Source: Actinostola sp. cb2023 (Eukaryota; Cnidaria; Anthozoa; Actiniaria; Actinostolidae). From it: a stretch of DNA of 64,000 bases. Positions 62,883 through 64,000 of the stretch are shown piece by piece. The notes below the pieces were generated by a model, which saw nothing but the letters and a program-made list of their open reading frames with translations, ran no database searches and was not told the DNA's origin. Both the position numbers and the translations under genes were made by a program. Within the stretch, counting starts at the first letter, position 1, and every line of letters starts with the position of its first letter. Where the stretch lies: positions 124,001-188,000 of the forward strand of contig JAUJYZ010001029.1 in assembly GCA_033675265.1 (NCBI GenBank), in the 5' to 3' direction.

Positions 62883-63036
62883 CATCATCTCCGTTGTCTC
62901 TTTGTCCCCAGTCTATTCTCCAGCTCTGTCGAACACAGGGCACAAACCCATTCTCGTACCCAGAGCCCACTCGTCATTTGGTTCGTCGCTGGCTCTGGGA
63001 AACCCTGACATTTTAGCGAATTTCATTGGCTGTTGA
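25282..63036 (+). CDS. PSTPIP-like: PSTPIP1/2-like F-BAR adaptor protein, 13 exons
   Basis: Joined exons: 25282-25308, 27221-27321, 31863-31937, 32054-32088, 32256-32365, 34058-34120, 43606-43701, 54490-54535, 54692-54771, 54949-55047, 62308-62404, 62532-62672, 62912-63036. They give 1095 nt, about 364 residues. All introns are GT-AG, and phases run 0,2,2,1,0,0,0,1,0,0,1,1. The N-terminus MTRFVDCFW then [13 protein letters not shown], followed by [19 protein letters not shown] and [11 protein letters not shown], is the F-BAR start typical of PSTPIP1/2. Later family marks are [44 protein letters not shown] and YENYY. The family binds curved membranes as dimers and links PEST phosphatases to WASP/actin. 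Residues ~5-260 are the helical F-BAR. No SH3 domain is seen: either the gene is a short PSTPIP2-type form (vertebrate PSTPIP2 is ~334 aa) or SH3 exons lie past the window. The start is fixed by an in-frame TGA 18 nt upstream. Confidence 0.88.
26510..26690. mobile_element. TACGGCTGGACATTTTTACTCG hairpin MITE, copy 1
   Basis: Arms around GTTATACGGCTGGACATTTT are mirrored by AATATCCAGCCGTATTAC, with a short CGCCCTATGGGC centre. The outer AACAATTTATTACAG also mirrors on the far side. Confidence 0.7.
26815..26990. mobile_element. TACGGCTGGACATTTTTACTCG hairpin MITE, copy 2
   Basis: Same design as 26510-26690 (centre CGCCTACGGCTCG) with different outer flanks (ACACGGGTAGTTGGGTAATA mirrored). Related hairpins occur at 46880-46960, 50665-50745 and 55628-56045. 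Confidence 0.7.
27221..27321 (+). CDS. PSTPIP-like: F-BAR gene exon 2
   Basis: The acceptor is tatttag|GG and the donor AG|gtaaag (phase 2). It codes for residues 10-42, [20 protein letters not shown] onward, ending FEEFMRQ plus two bases of the next Arg. The FDNL...LRDGKQTC...FEEFMRQR pattern is the first F-BAR helix of PSTPIP proteins. Confidence 0.92.
27395..27862. mobile_element. ~470 bp MITE, AACAACCCTGCATTTAAAT ends, intron 2
   Basis: GGCCTAACAACCCTGCATTT (27396-27415) is mirrored at ~27833-27860. It encloses three copies of GGCTAAAACACAT and two perfect ACACATAAATTTATGTGT palindromes (27549-27566 and 27609-27626). Confidence 0.68.
28039..29051. mobile_element. piggyBac-like MITE (CCCATTCGCTCC ends), intron 2
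   Basis: TTAA at 28035-28038 and 29052-29055 flanks ends CCCATTCGCTCC and GGAGCGAATGGG. The 1.0 kb interior matches 33018-33978 over most of its length in the same orientation. Frames of about 100 codons exist on both strands but none resembles a transposase. Confidence 0.85.
29079..29270 (+). repeat. Degenerate TTAGGG-like stretch between CACGTGAC palindromes
   Basis: About ten scattered TAGGGTT or GGCTTAGGG units from 29118 to 29249. GGTCACGTGACC lies at 29080 and GTCACGTGAC at 29253. Confidence 0.6.
29600..30960. mobile_element. 1.36 kb foldback element, intron 2
   Basis: Arms 29628-30065 and 30525-30955 are ~95% inverted copies (for example CCAAAATCCCTTTGGTGG and its mirror at 30879-30896). 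The ~450 bp centre has its own near-palindromes with CGTGAC motifs. Frames of ~70-80 codons in the two arms are the same peptide by mirror symmetry and do not look functional. Confidence 0.8.
31078..31187. repeat. Small foldback, intron 2
   Basis: GACTCGATTTAGTTGTTCAA and TTCTCTAAATATTA are mirrored by TAATATTTAGAGAA and CGAACAACTAAATCGAGTC. Confidence 0.78.
31190..31862. other. Intron 2, right part
   Basis: AT-rich with TTTA repeats near 31740. No ORF or inverted repeat of note before the exon-3 acceptor. Confidence 0.5.
31863..31937 (+). CDS. PSTPIP-like: F-BAR gene exon 3
   Basis: The acceptor is tgtttcag|A and the donor GG|gtatgt. It codes for residues 44-67, [20 protein letters not shown] and on, matching the E-x-x-Y-G-K-x-L-x-x-L-A core of FCH domains. 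Confidence 0.92.
32054..32088 (+). CDS. PSTPIP-like: F-BAR gene exon 4 (35 nt micro-exon)
   Basis: The acceptor is ttcccag|A and the donor G|gtaagt. It codes for [11 protein letters not shown] (residues 69-79), matching the short LR-x-S-F/W-D-x-x-K/R-Q segment at the end of the FCH region. The phase-2-in, phase-1-out pattern joins exons 3 and 5 without a break. Confidence 0.88.
32256..32365 (+). CDS. PSTPIP-like: F-BAR gene exon 5
   Basis: The acceptor is gccatcag|AG and the donor CAG|gtgaat. Residues 81-116 run [20 protein letters not shown] onward and end [13 protein letters not shown]. This is the second F-BAR helix, ending in the family's REF-R-E-x-Q-K basic stretch. Confidence 0.92.
32608..32762. 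mobile_element. ~155 bp MITE, intron 5
   Basis: ATTAAAGGGGCCCCTGCAAG is mirrored by CTTGCAGGGAGCCCTTTAAT. The centre also pairs (GTGACTTGTGATCAAAA and mirror). Confidence 0.78.
33018..33978. mobile_element. piggyBac-like MITE (CCCTTTCACTCC ends), intron 5
   Basis: TTAA at 33014-33017 and 33979-33982 flanks ends CCCTTTCACTCC and a diverged mirror. It is 0.96 kb and homologous to 28039-29051, with small deletions. It sits between exons 5 and 6 of the F-BAR gene. Confidence 0.85.
34058..34120 (+). CDS. PSTPIP-like: F-BAR gene exon 6
   Basis: The acceptor is gatgtttag|GTT and the donor AAG|gtaatt, phase 0 at both ends. Residues 117-137, [20 protein letters not shown] then K, are a basic amphipathic helix. 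The 9.5 kb intron that follows contains a whole BEL element. Confidence 0.9.
34121..34619. other. Intron 6 before BEL
   Basis: Short GTGTGT and TTTCTTC tracts near 34430-34480. Nothing else seen. Confidence 0.5.
34625..35086 (+). repeat. BEL left (5') LTR, 462 bp
   Basis: It begins TGTTAGCTTATTACGC and ends AAACCTACA. It is near-identical to the right LTR, with a handful of substitutions, a 2 bp indel, and the lack of a ~131 bp segment present in the right copy. Confidence 0.92.
35324..36935 (+). pseudogene. BEL gag region, broken
   Basis: A first open piece (35324-36226) is charged and coiled-coil-like with a long Lys/Glu/Ala helix near its middle. The next piece (from 36148, another frame) has [13 protein letters not shown], the DUF1759-type capsid motif of BEL elements. 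It is cut by an in-frame TAG at 36445-36447 and a TGA near 36651. The frame then shifts again into 36684-36935 and once more to reach the pol frame. At least three frame changes and one stop make this copy unlikely to produce Gag itself. Some shifts could be assembly errors in otherwise young sequence. Confidence 0.8.
36748..41316 (+). CDS. pol: BEL/Pao Pol polyprotein (protease, RT, RNase H, integrase)
   Basis: One 1522-codon frame. About residues 73-140 hold zinc knuckles (CPLCNTNHW...C and [14 protein letters not shown]). The aspartic protease motif FLDSGSNTT is near residue 225. Reverse transcriptase spans ~480-700, with [10 protein letters not shown] and the catalytic YVDD near 635. RNase H shows FSDAS near 815 and WTDST near 888. 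Integrase has an HHCC finger from ~1150 and a D, D, E triad in GVDCFG, SDNGG and VWERC. A DUF5641-like C-terminus contains [14 protein letters not shown]. The enzymes copy the element RNA into DNA and insert it. The frame is open throughout, so this copy might act in trans. The true start is unclear because the upstream gag is frameshifted. Confidence 0.93.
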   Translation: MKILRNLSKRRQGQLRIQYLETFHHQVHQIKESYKNLTIAAAADLPEKDRPLVSLENRKAEGDSKQGASRNRPQCPLCNTNHWLSQCSEFRSKSVDERLKVTKAKGLCNNCLVSGHVVRECPKESFCKVDGCKSKHSTFLHPLNDNKGADPRQREKKEENKKLEPAANNRTPDSQREEVSGRSGYVRVREENRNFQKATTSLAIVPVKVKVPGREQAVETYAFLDSGSNTTFCTEKLMEQLQAKGTETTLSLTTLGIEDNATKTSVLSLQVGDLDENHLIELPLVFSTPRLPVTTDNRANHQDLRKWPHLQGIDITDIDADVGLLIGSDVPRALEPREVKSGQPGEPYATKTELGWVVNGPLTRSGGSRRTANLIKTDADLSVQFEEYCKMEFNDSFYNSNTAMSQEDKRALEKMRASILLKDGHYEIGLPWKDGFPDLPDNRLMAEYRLQHLKKKLSREPVLLQKYTAFIEDLLQKGFARRTPHHQIVGQITWFLPHHPVFHPKKPEKTRVVFDCSAKYRNASLNIQLSQGPDLTNSLVGVLTRFRTGPVALMADIEGMFLQVRVPLEDASALRFLWWPGGDLHTDPEEYQMLVHLFGAASSPSCANFALRQTAEDNKEDFDPVTAETVKRNFYVDDCLKSVESEEQAIQLQGELRQLLARGGFRLTKWMSNSIKVLESVPESERAPSVKDLDFGNSTLERALGVRWDVSSDNFGFNISVKDKRPTRRGILSIVSSIYDPLGFAAPFILPAKAILQDLCHQKLSWDDDISNEDLKRWREWLGDLPKLEDYTINRCIKPSAFGDVSSAQLHHFSDASQIGYGAVSYLRITNAKGEVHCSLIMAKPRLAPIKSVTIPRMELSAAVVAIRLDSMIRQEIDLKIDQSHFWTDSTCVLRSIENDERRFQTFVANRIATIRDMSVPAQWHYVDTKSNPADEASRGLSAMELIESKRWLHAPPFLWGSEEDWPKRPASMGDVQEDDPEVKKSAKSFATKAQEEENATIDDILKRFSSWDKLKKTVAWLIRYKANLREARRKRQLRQSMTYGEIQPIRVEELKNAETEILKFVQNQSFPSEMTALSVKSQNEKDVTENRRVKNMVGRTSPLRQLDPFLSDDGLLRVGGRLGRAPISDEAKHQVILPKQHHVVELIGRHHHQASGHSGLEYVLSMTRQRYWIIKARPTLRRILNTCFSCRRRQAPVEEQKMAHLPEDRVTPSKPPFSFTGVDCFGPFQVRRGRITVKRYGVLFTCLSIRAVHIEVVHSLDTPSFINALKRFIARRGCPEEIRSDNGGNFVSGNKELAEAIAGWNENKIKELLLQKSIKWVFNPPAGSHHGGVWERCIRTVRKIMNAIVKEQTLDDEGLLTLMCEVEAIINGRPITKVSDDPNDWEALTPNHLLLLRAGPTLPPGVFDKDDCYSRRRWRQVQYQADVFWRRWLREYHPTLQQRQRWNRSRRNLEVNDIVIIAAENYPRSSWPLGRILEVRTSSHDGRVRSVKVKTRTSLLERPIDKIVLLEGANLAEGQKD
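41541..42133 (+). repeat. BEL right (3') LTR, 593 bp
   Basis: It has the same ends as the left LTR but carries ~131 extra bases around 41838-41970, between CTATCGT and AAAATCTACAAG. It follows the purine tract and is followed by the TATGT target duplication. Confidence 0.92.
42134..42227. other. Gap between BEL and the GGTCCATGGACC element
   Basis: Begins with the TATGT duplication of the BEL element and continues as ordinary AT-rich intron sequence. Confidence 0.5.
42228..43112. mobile_element. GGTCCATGGACC foldback element, intron 6
   Basis: Ends GGGAGAGGAC and GTCCTCTCCC are flanked by TATAAGTG. The ~115 bp terminal repeats are packed with GGTCCATGGACC palindromes. A second foldback (42717-42950, AACTTCTTAGTCGACATCGTG and mirror) is nested inside. 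It is only ~500 bp upstream of exon 7. Confidence 0.78.
43113..43605. other. Intron 6 after the foldback
   Basis: AT-rich, ending in the exon-7 acceptor. No element seen. Confidence 0.5.
43606..43701 (+). CDS. PSTPIP-like: F-BAR gene exon 7
   Basis: The acceptor is atactag|TAT and the donor AGG|gtatgt, phase 0 at both ends. Residues 138-169 begin [19 protein letters not shown]. The Y-E-Q-K-C-R-x-x-D-x-x-D/E segment is diagnostic of the PSTPIP family. Confidence 0.92.
43720..44175 (+). repeat. ATTG-rich repeats at the start of intron 7
   Basis: GATTGATTGATT microsatellite combined with a ~75 bp unit (GATTAATGAATGTTTGTTTG and GTGATTGAATGGTTAATTCA) repeated four times. Confidence 0.88.
44180..44655 (+). 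pseudogene. CR1/L2-like LINE reverse transcriptase, N-terminal part
   Basis: It encodes RT motifs of non-LTR elements: [36 protein letters not shown], then after a frame change [14 protein letters not shown] and [16 protein letters not shown] stop precedes the FDFKKAFD block. The 5' end is truncated inside the ATTG repeats. The frame stops at TTAA (44652-44655), where a 7.3 kb insertion begins, and resumes at 51979. Confidence 0.85.
44690..45625. mobile_element. 0.94 kb foldback element
   Basis: The left end (CCGTATTTTTTAACTCGCTC...) and right end (GAGCGAGTTAAAAAATACGG) are inverted over ~100 bp. Inner parts are also inverted: the cluster around 45180-45260 mirrors 45350-45450 (AAACCGTTTGGCAGCAG and its complement). 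A hairpin with ATCCCGTGGGCCGTAGGCC lies at 44845-44885. Confidence 0.7.
46681..48290. mobile_element. Inner element with TACGATGGCCGAGAAG ends
   Basis: The left end TACGATGGCCGAGAAG is mirrored by CTTCTCGGCCATCGTA at 48275-48290. Four copies of TACAGAGCATCTATTTATTG lie at 47081-47162. About 550 bp of GGAACTCAGAAGTC-type tandem units sit near the right end. The reverse copy is 49321-50940. Confidence 0.65.
47730..48275 (+). repeat. GGAACTCAGAAGTC tandem array (left)
   Basis: Dozens of 14-16 bp units vary at a few positions (aactcagaagtcgg, atctcagaagtcgg, agtcgaaagtcgg). Confidence 0.9.
48570..49041. other. Palindrome spacer (472 bp)
   Basis: The first ~140 bases are the rest of the 275 bp terminal repeat of the element that starts at 46406, ending TTGTCCAG at 48704. 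The remainder is a Penelope-like element fragment on the minus strand. The spacer has no mirror copy. Confidence 0.8.
48770..49041 (-). pseudogene. Penelope-like element, 3' fragment
   Basis: The minus strand reads [20 protein letters not shown] followed by [15 protein letters not shown]. This is the end of the GIY-YIG endonuclease region of Penelope-like elements (H-x-x-x-x-G-H...R-E-x-x-x-x-x-R-x-x-x-E-A). The sequence continues to the GACGTTTCGG-type 3' end common in these elements (near 48793). Only this last domain is left. Confidence 0.75.
49042..51974 (-). repeat. Right arm of giant palindrome (2.93 kb)
   Basis: It mirrors 45636-48569. The mirrored frames at 46677-46871/50739-50933 and 45969-46247/51364-51642 are nearly identical in translation, showing very low divergence between arms. 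Confidence 0.92.
49335..49885 (-). repeat. GGAACTCAGAAGTC tandem array (right, mirrored)
   Basis: The same units occur as reverse complement (gagttccgacttct). Unit order mirrors the left array, so the array was duplicated as part of the palindrome rather than grown independently. Confidence 0.9.
51979..52771 (+). pseudogene. LINE reverse transcriptase, middle part
   Basis: It continues the LINE broken at 44655, with [14 protein letters not shown], then [20 protein letters not shown], the catalytic [11 protein letters not shown] and [16 protein letters not shown]. Stops near 52257 and 52606 and frame changes show it is dead. It breaks again at TTAA 52772-52775 where a 1.0 kb element is inserted. 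Confidence 0.87.
52776..53808. mobile_element. TTAA-target element, GGTATCA family, copy 2
   Basis: TTAA at 52772-52775 and 53809-53812 flanks ends GGTATCATCC and GGATGATACC. Its removal restores the LINE reading frame. Internal stretches match 13495-14556 (AAATCCAAAATT.GTTTTTTGATTC and GGAGATGATAGATAATATTC). TTAA targets are the signature of piggyBac-type transposition. No transposase is present, so it is non-autonomous. Confidence 0.85.
53813..54405 (+). pseudogene. LINE 3' end with ATT tail
   Basis: Joined across the TTAA element, the frame reads [18 protein letters not shown] and ends RTHLTKALP before a stop, the usual C-terminus of CR1/L2-type RT proteins. A 3' UTR follows and ends AAATAAAGATTATTATT, an ATT-repeat tail typical of L2/CR1-like elements. 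Confidence 0.82.
54490..54535 (+). CDS. PSTPIP-like: F-BAR gene exon 8
   Basis: The acceptor is ttttacag|CTT and the donor CAG|gtacaa (phase 1). Residues 170-184 are [15 protein letters not shown], corresponding to the K-x-x-N/G-K/R-A-x-x-x-x-x-x-A helix before the last long F-BAR helix. Confidence 0.88.
54692..54771 (+). CDS. PSTPIP-like: F-BAR gene exon 9
   Basis: The acceptor is tttatag|AT and the donor AAC|gtaagt. Residues 186-211, [20 protein letters not shown] and on, carry the Y-x-x-x-V-x-x-L-E-x-A-R-x-x-W-E motif of PSTPIP proteins. Confidence 0.92.
54949..55047 (+). CDS. PSTPIP-like: F-BAR gene exon 10
   Basis: The acceptor is attttcag|GTT and the donor GAG|gtacag, phase 0 at both ends. 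Residues 212-244 include [20 protein letters not shown] and CVKEDE, matching E-x-R-I-x-x-L-R-N-x-x-W...C-V-K-D-D-E of the family. Confidence 0.92.
55150..55330 (+). repeat. GGAA-rich microsatellite, start of intron 10
   Basis: GGAAGGAAGG units with interruptions. The block starts near AAGATGGGTGGTAGG, which resembles 61850 (AAGATGGGTGGAAGG) next to the splice-site array. Confidence 0.85.
55378..55410 (+). promoter_or_regulatory. Isolated copy of the exon-11 acceptor repeat
   Basis: GATTATTTTATTGGTTGCTATTTATTCTAG and then ATGTAA match the 36 bp unit before exon 11, but 6.9 kb upstream, next to a GGAA block as at the main array. Confidence 0.7.
55459..55612. repeat. 150 bp foldback, intron 10
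   Basis: TATATCTGTGACGTAATTTT is mirrored by AAAATTACGTCACAGTTATA. Confidence 0.72.
55620..56048. mobile_element. Hairpin MITE, CTCGGGTATTACGGGCTGAC type
   Basis: ATGTTTTCTCGGGTATTACG...ACTCG around CGCCCTGCGGGCTCG is mirrored to 55755. AATACACAGCCGTATTAGATG and AATAACCTCTATTTATT at 56003-56048 match the outer part of the 26815 family. Confidence 0.6.
56041..56710 (-). repeat. Three retroposon 3' ends in ATA/TAA microsatellite
   Basis: ACAGGGTACATGCCCTCAGC and CTAGGCTGTTCTC occur at 56054, 56237 and 56612, each preceded by TAA repeats plus (AGC)TTTATTTAT. On the minus strand these read as short retroposons ending AATAAA(GCT) plus ATT repeats. A fourth, different tail is at 56398. Confidence 0.75.
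56711..56732 (+). repeat. ~22-base G run
   Basis: Poly-G following ATAATT and followed by TACTTGG. Confidence 0.9.
56733..57113. other. Intron 10, repeat-poor part
   Basis: Direct repeat AACCTGGATTTACGAATTT at ~56812 and ~56844. AAAGATGGGTGGAACGAAGG near 57067 resembles the blocks at 55170 and 61850. Confidence 0.45.
57114..57236. repeat. 120 bp foldback
   Basis: AATTATTGGACGAGGTTGAG and AAAATATCGTGATTTGTCA are mirrored on the other side of a short centre. Confidence 0.75.
57350..57870 (+). repeat. TCGTCTCGTCGTTTTACC tandem array (left)
   Basis: About 25 units of 18-24 bp (TCGTCTCGTCGTTTTACCTC and variants). Its start (ATTCATGGACAATATATTC through GACATGTCAAGTCGTC) is the mirror of 59820-60000. 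Confidence 0.92.
58241..58402 (+). CDS. Uncertain short exon or ORF
   Basis: From the ATG at 58241 the frame reads [20 protein letters not shown], then a Ser/Thr-rich stretch to a stop at 58402. A donor-like ACATAT|gtaaat lies near 58379-58386. The amphipathic start could be coding, but I cannot name it. Confidence 0.25.
   Translation: MEEVKDILKDALNRIERITSVTSTTTSQSSGSGSGFQSSQTQSTLGTYVNTVV
58766..59233 (-). CDS. Helix-turn-helix protein exon, integrase-type mobile gene
   Basis: Starts at the ATG (59233): [20 protein letters not shown], then a helical region with [40 protein letters not shown] leads into [20 protein letters not shown], a clear helix-turn-helix. The end is [11 protein letters not shown]. 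Many fish and invertebrate integrase-type (rve-domain) genes start with this N-terminal design, with the catalytic domain in later exons. A donor GAT|gtaggt overlaps the stop at 58766, so a next exon is possible, but I see no DDE domain in the window. It lies between inverted tandem arrays, consistent with a mobile element. Confidence 0.5.
   Translation of the reverse strand: MAEMLSEVKSWLRSSIEEILSRLNDRMFEDRDDCDYLCAFIDRILNILARISVLFDDDVPSQIYSGLQQARNALSASMNTTNKGPIFISTGCRGRTEIFICKERLEMYLELSFSTSLIAKMFGVSSKTIQRRIADYGLQRKSFSDLSDVALDRVM
59280..60010 (-). repeat. TCGTCTCGTCG tandem array (right, inverted)
   Basis: Reverse complement of the left array with more units. Both arrays are flanked outside by AACCCAACGCGT. 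The pair encloses 57880-59270. Confidence 0.92.
60011..61845. other. Intron 10, right part
   Basis: GGGCGTCAGAAAATCGCAAA near 60028 resembles 20400-20430. A direct repeat ACCACGGCTTAGAAATTGCA occurs at 60511 and 60536. No gene seen on either strand. Confidence 0.45.
61900..62307 (+). repeat. 36 bp tandem array of exon-11 splice acceptors
   Basis: About ten copies of TATTTTATTGGTTCCTATTT followed by ATTCTAGATGTATGAG, ending in the true acceptor at 62304-62307. AG is kept in units with CTAG at 61931, 62041, 62077, 62113, 62149 and 62225; other units have lost it (CTAT, CTTG, CTAC). Each unit is 36 nt, so the exon-11 frame meets TAG at the end of each unit. Confidence 0.9.
62308..62404 (+). CDS. 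PSTPIP-like: F-BAR gene exon 11
   Basis: The acceptor is ttattctag|ATG and the donor CAG|gtacag (phase 1). Residues 245-276 start [20 protein letters not shown]. This follows CVKEDE exactly as L-Y-E-E-V-R-x-x-L-E-x-C-D in the family. The start of this exon and its acceptor are the unit of the 36 bp tandem array just upstream. Confidence 0.92.
62532..62672 (+). CDS. PSTPIP-like: F-BAR gene exon 12
   Basis: The acceptor is acgtccag|CG and the donor GAAG|gtatgc (phase 1). Residues 278-323 begin [13 protein letters not shown], matching the conserved Y-x-N-Y-Y after the F-BAR. It then becomes a Pro/Arg-rich, low-complexity linker ending LPLIQTSE. Confidence 0.88.
62700..62881 (+). repeat. Possible SINE with ATT tail, intron 12
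   Basis: Ends TTAATAAAGGTTATTATTATT. An internal GGCTTCGACCC resembles a tRNA-type B box. An A box was not identified. Confidence 0.4.
62912..63036 (+). CDS. PSTPIP-like: F-BAR gene exon 13, with MITE-derived end
   Basis: A pyrimidine-rich acceptor (ctctttgtccccag) opens onto [12 protein letters not shown], in frame with exon 12 and reminiscent of the E-G-V-Y-x-x linker of PSTPIP1. At 62949 the reading frame enters a Mutator-like MITE and continues for about 28 codons to a TGA at 63034-63036. Across the target duplication, the pre-insertion sequence would have read a few more codons to TAG, or used the GTATAT just after the duplication as a donor towards SH3 exons. Which is true cannot be settled here. 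Confidence 0.5.
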
Positions 63037-63693
63037 AATCAACAATGAATGATCGTATTTGATTGGTCCATGAGATAAACAAAGATTCAAACTTGCAAAG
63101 CGAACGAAGCGAATGGACAGCGACGGTTGTAGTAATTTCATACAATATTATTTTCAAAAACTATATACCTTTTTTGAATAATAAATCAATGGAAATGAGT
63201 GACTCGTTGACTGTGTAGACATAAATTCGTAAAGGGAGATCTAACAATACATAAATTATAAAAGTAACGGCTACAGACACAATCGATCGTACTCGCTTTG
63301 AGTATTCAAAGGAATATTTTTATAATTGAAGAGAAACAATAACAAAGCGGAAGACAGGAAGGTTCACATGCAAGATTATATTAGAACATGTATTTATCGT
63401 CCAGCCTTTATCGCAACAGAGCCAGAGAAGAACCGGTGATGAACGTCGAAGGGATTTTAAACGGCTACACGAAGATAAATGTACAAACTTGTGTACTTGT
63501 TACATTGTTTGAATATTCAAACCAACGTGAACACTACGTAGCCAGTAGACTCTTCCACAGTACCCGCTCTCAGCGGTCTTTAGTATGAGCATGCGCTCTG
63601 ACGACTTGGTCGTCAAAATTTGACGACCGAGCAACAGGGTTTCCCAGAGCCAGCGACGAACCAAATGAGGAGTGGGCTCTGGGTACGAGAATG
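62949..63693 (-). mobile_element. Mutator-like MITE, CATTCTCGTACCC family, copy 2, inside exon 13
   Basis: It has the same ends and interior as 19664-20396 but in opposite orientation. Target duplications GGCACAAACC (62939-62948) and GACACAAACC (63694-63703) match at 9 of 10 positions. It lies inside the last recognised exon of the F-BAR gene, in whose frame it supplies a stop. Confidence 0.85.
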
Positions 63694-63874
63694 GACACAA
63701 ACCGTATATGTAGATGCCGTTTCTAATCCGTGCATTCTTTATTTCATGCATCTGTTGATGACTGAAACATAGGGACAACGTGATTGCCTTTCCCCACTCC
63801 CCTTTGCAACTATCATACTGGTTACCAACGCCCATGCATGAAAACTTGGAAGTAATGTTTCAAAGCCGAGAATG

Positions 63875-64000
63875 AGGTCGGACTAGACGGGGTTTCCAGT
63901 CCGAGGCGAAGCCGATGACTGGAAACCCTAGTCTCCCTCGCATCCGTCTTTAGTTCCGTCACGCAACGCTCTCGGCCCACTGACGGCTGCTTAAACCCGA
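63875..64000 (+). repeat. Partial repeat at window end
   Basis: The hairpin GGTTTCCAGTC...GACTGGAAACC around GAGGCGAAGCC is followed by AGTCTCCCTCGCATCCGT, similar to 13971-13990 (AGTCTCCCTCGCAGCCGT). Cut by the window edge. Confidence 0.5.

Noticed and set aside
1..64000. CRISPR arrays, operons, bacterial promoters or phage genes
   Set aside because: The tandem arrays have no spacers of CRISPR type, and spliced exons and eukaryotic transposons rule out a prokaryote.
1..64000. tRNA or rRNA genes
   Set aside because: No cloverleaf with A and B boxes in order and no rRNA core motifs seen; only a lone B-box-like GGCTTCGACCC in a possible SINE.

Overview
The window is nuclear DNA of an animal. 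It is AT-rich, every intron I could place is GT-AG, microsatellites are abundant, and one host gene is spread over about 38 kb. The transposon mix (BEL/Pao, Penelope-like, CR1/L2-like LINE, TTAA-target and Mutator-like DNA elements, many fold-back MITEs) fits a marine invertebrate such as a cnidarian or sponge, but nothing in the sequence fixes the phylum.

The main host gene is on the + strand from 25282 to 63036. I assembled 13 exons by eye, with consistent phases and canonical splice sites throughout. They encode about 364 residues of an F-BAR protein of the PSTPIP1/2 family (membrane-bending actin and phosphatase adaptors). Its introns hold most of the window's transposons. Intron 1 has a hAT-like element. 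Introns 2 and 5 each have a copy of the same ~1 kb TTAA element. Intron 6 has a 7.5 kb BEL retrotransposon and a GGTCCATGGACC foldback. Intron 7 has a LINE split by two TTAA insertions, one of them 7.3 kb and containing a near-perfect palindrome with 2.9 kb arms. Intron 10 has retroposon tails, an inverted pair of TCGTCTCGTCG arrays around a possible integrase-type exon, and a 36 bp tandem array that repeats the 3' splice site of exon 11. A Mutator-like MITE sits inside the last recognised exon and now supplies its reading frame and stop.

Positions 1-25281 are intergenic. From left to right they hold: a nested inverted-repeat complex with GC-rich G/C-run modules at its corners and a decayed Penelope-like element at its centre (540-6960); foldback and TTAA MITEs (to 9811); a 60 bp tandem array (10011-11272); a 1.2 kb palindrome (11475-12690); a TCTG microsatellite; a TTAA element (13491-14560); several small MITEs; a weakly supported two-exon gene for a small secreted peptide on the minus strand (17542-16504); a 74-base G run; a 185 bp tandem array; and nested elements from 19664 to 24986, one of which carries an open frame for a membrane protein.

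The window shows one small adaptor gene that keeps its coding exons while its introns grow by nested transposition. Four features deserve follow-up: the repeated poison splice acceptors before exon 11, the MITE-made C-terminus, the 6.3 kb palindrome, and the membrane-protein ORF inside a small inverted-repeat element. All calls come from reading the sequence; no alignment or database search was run.
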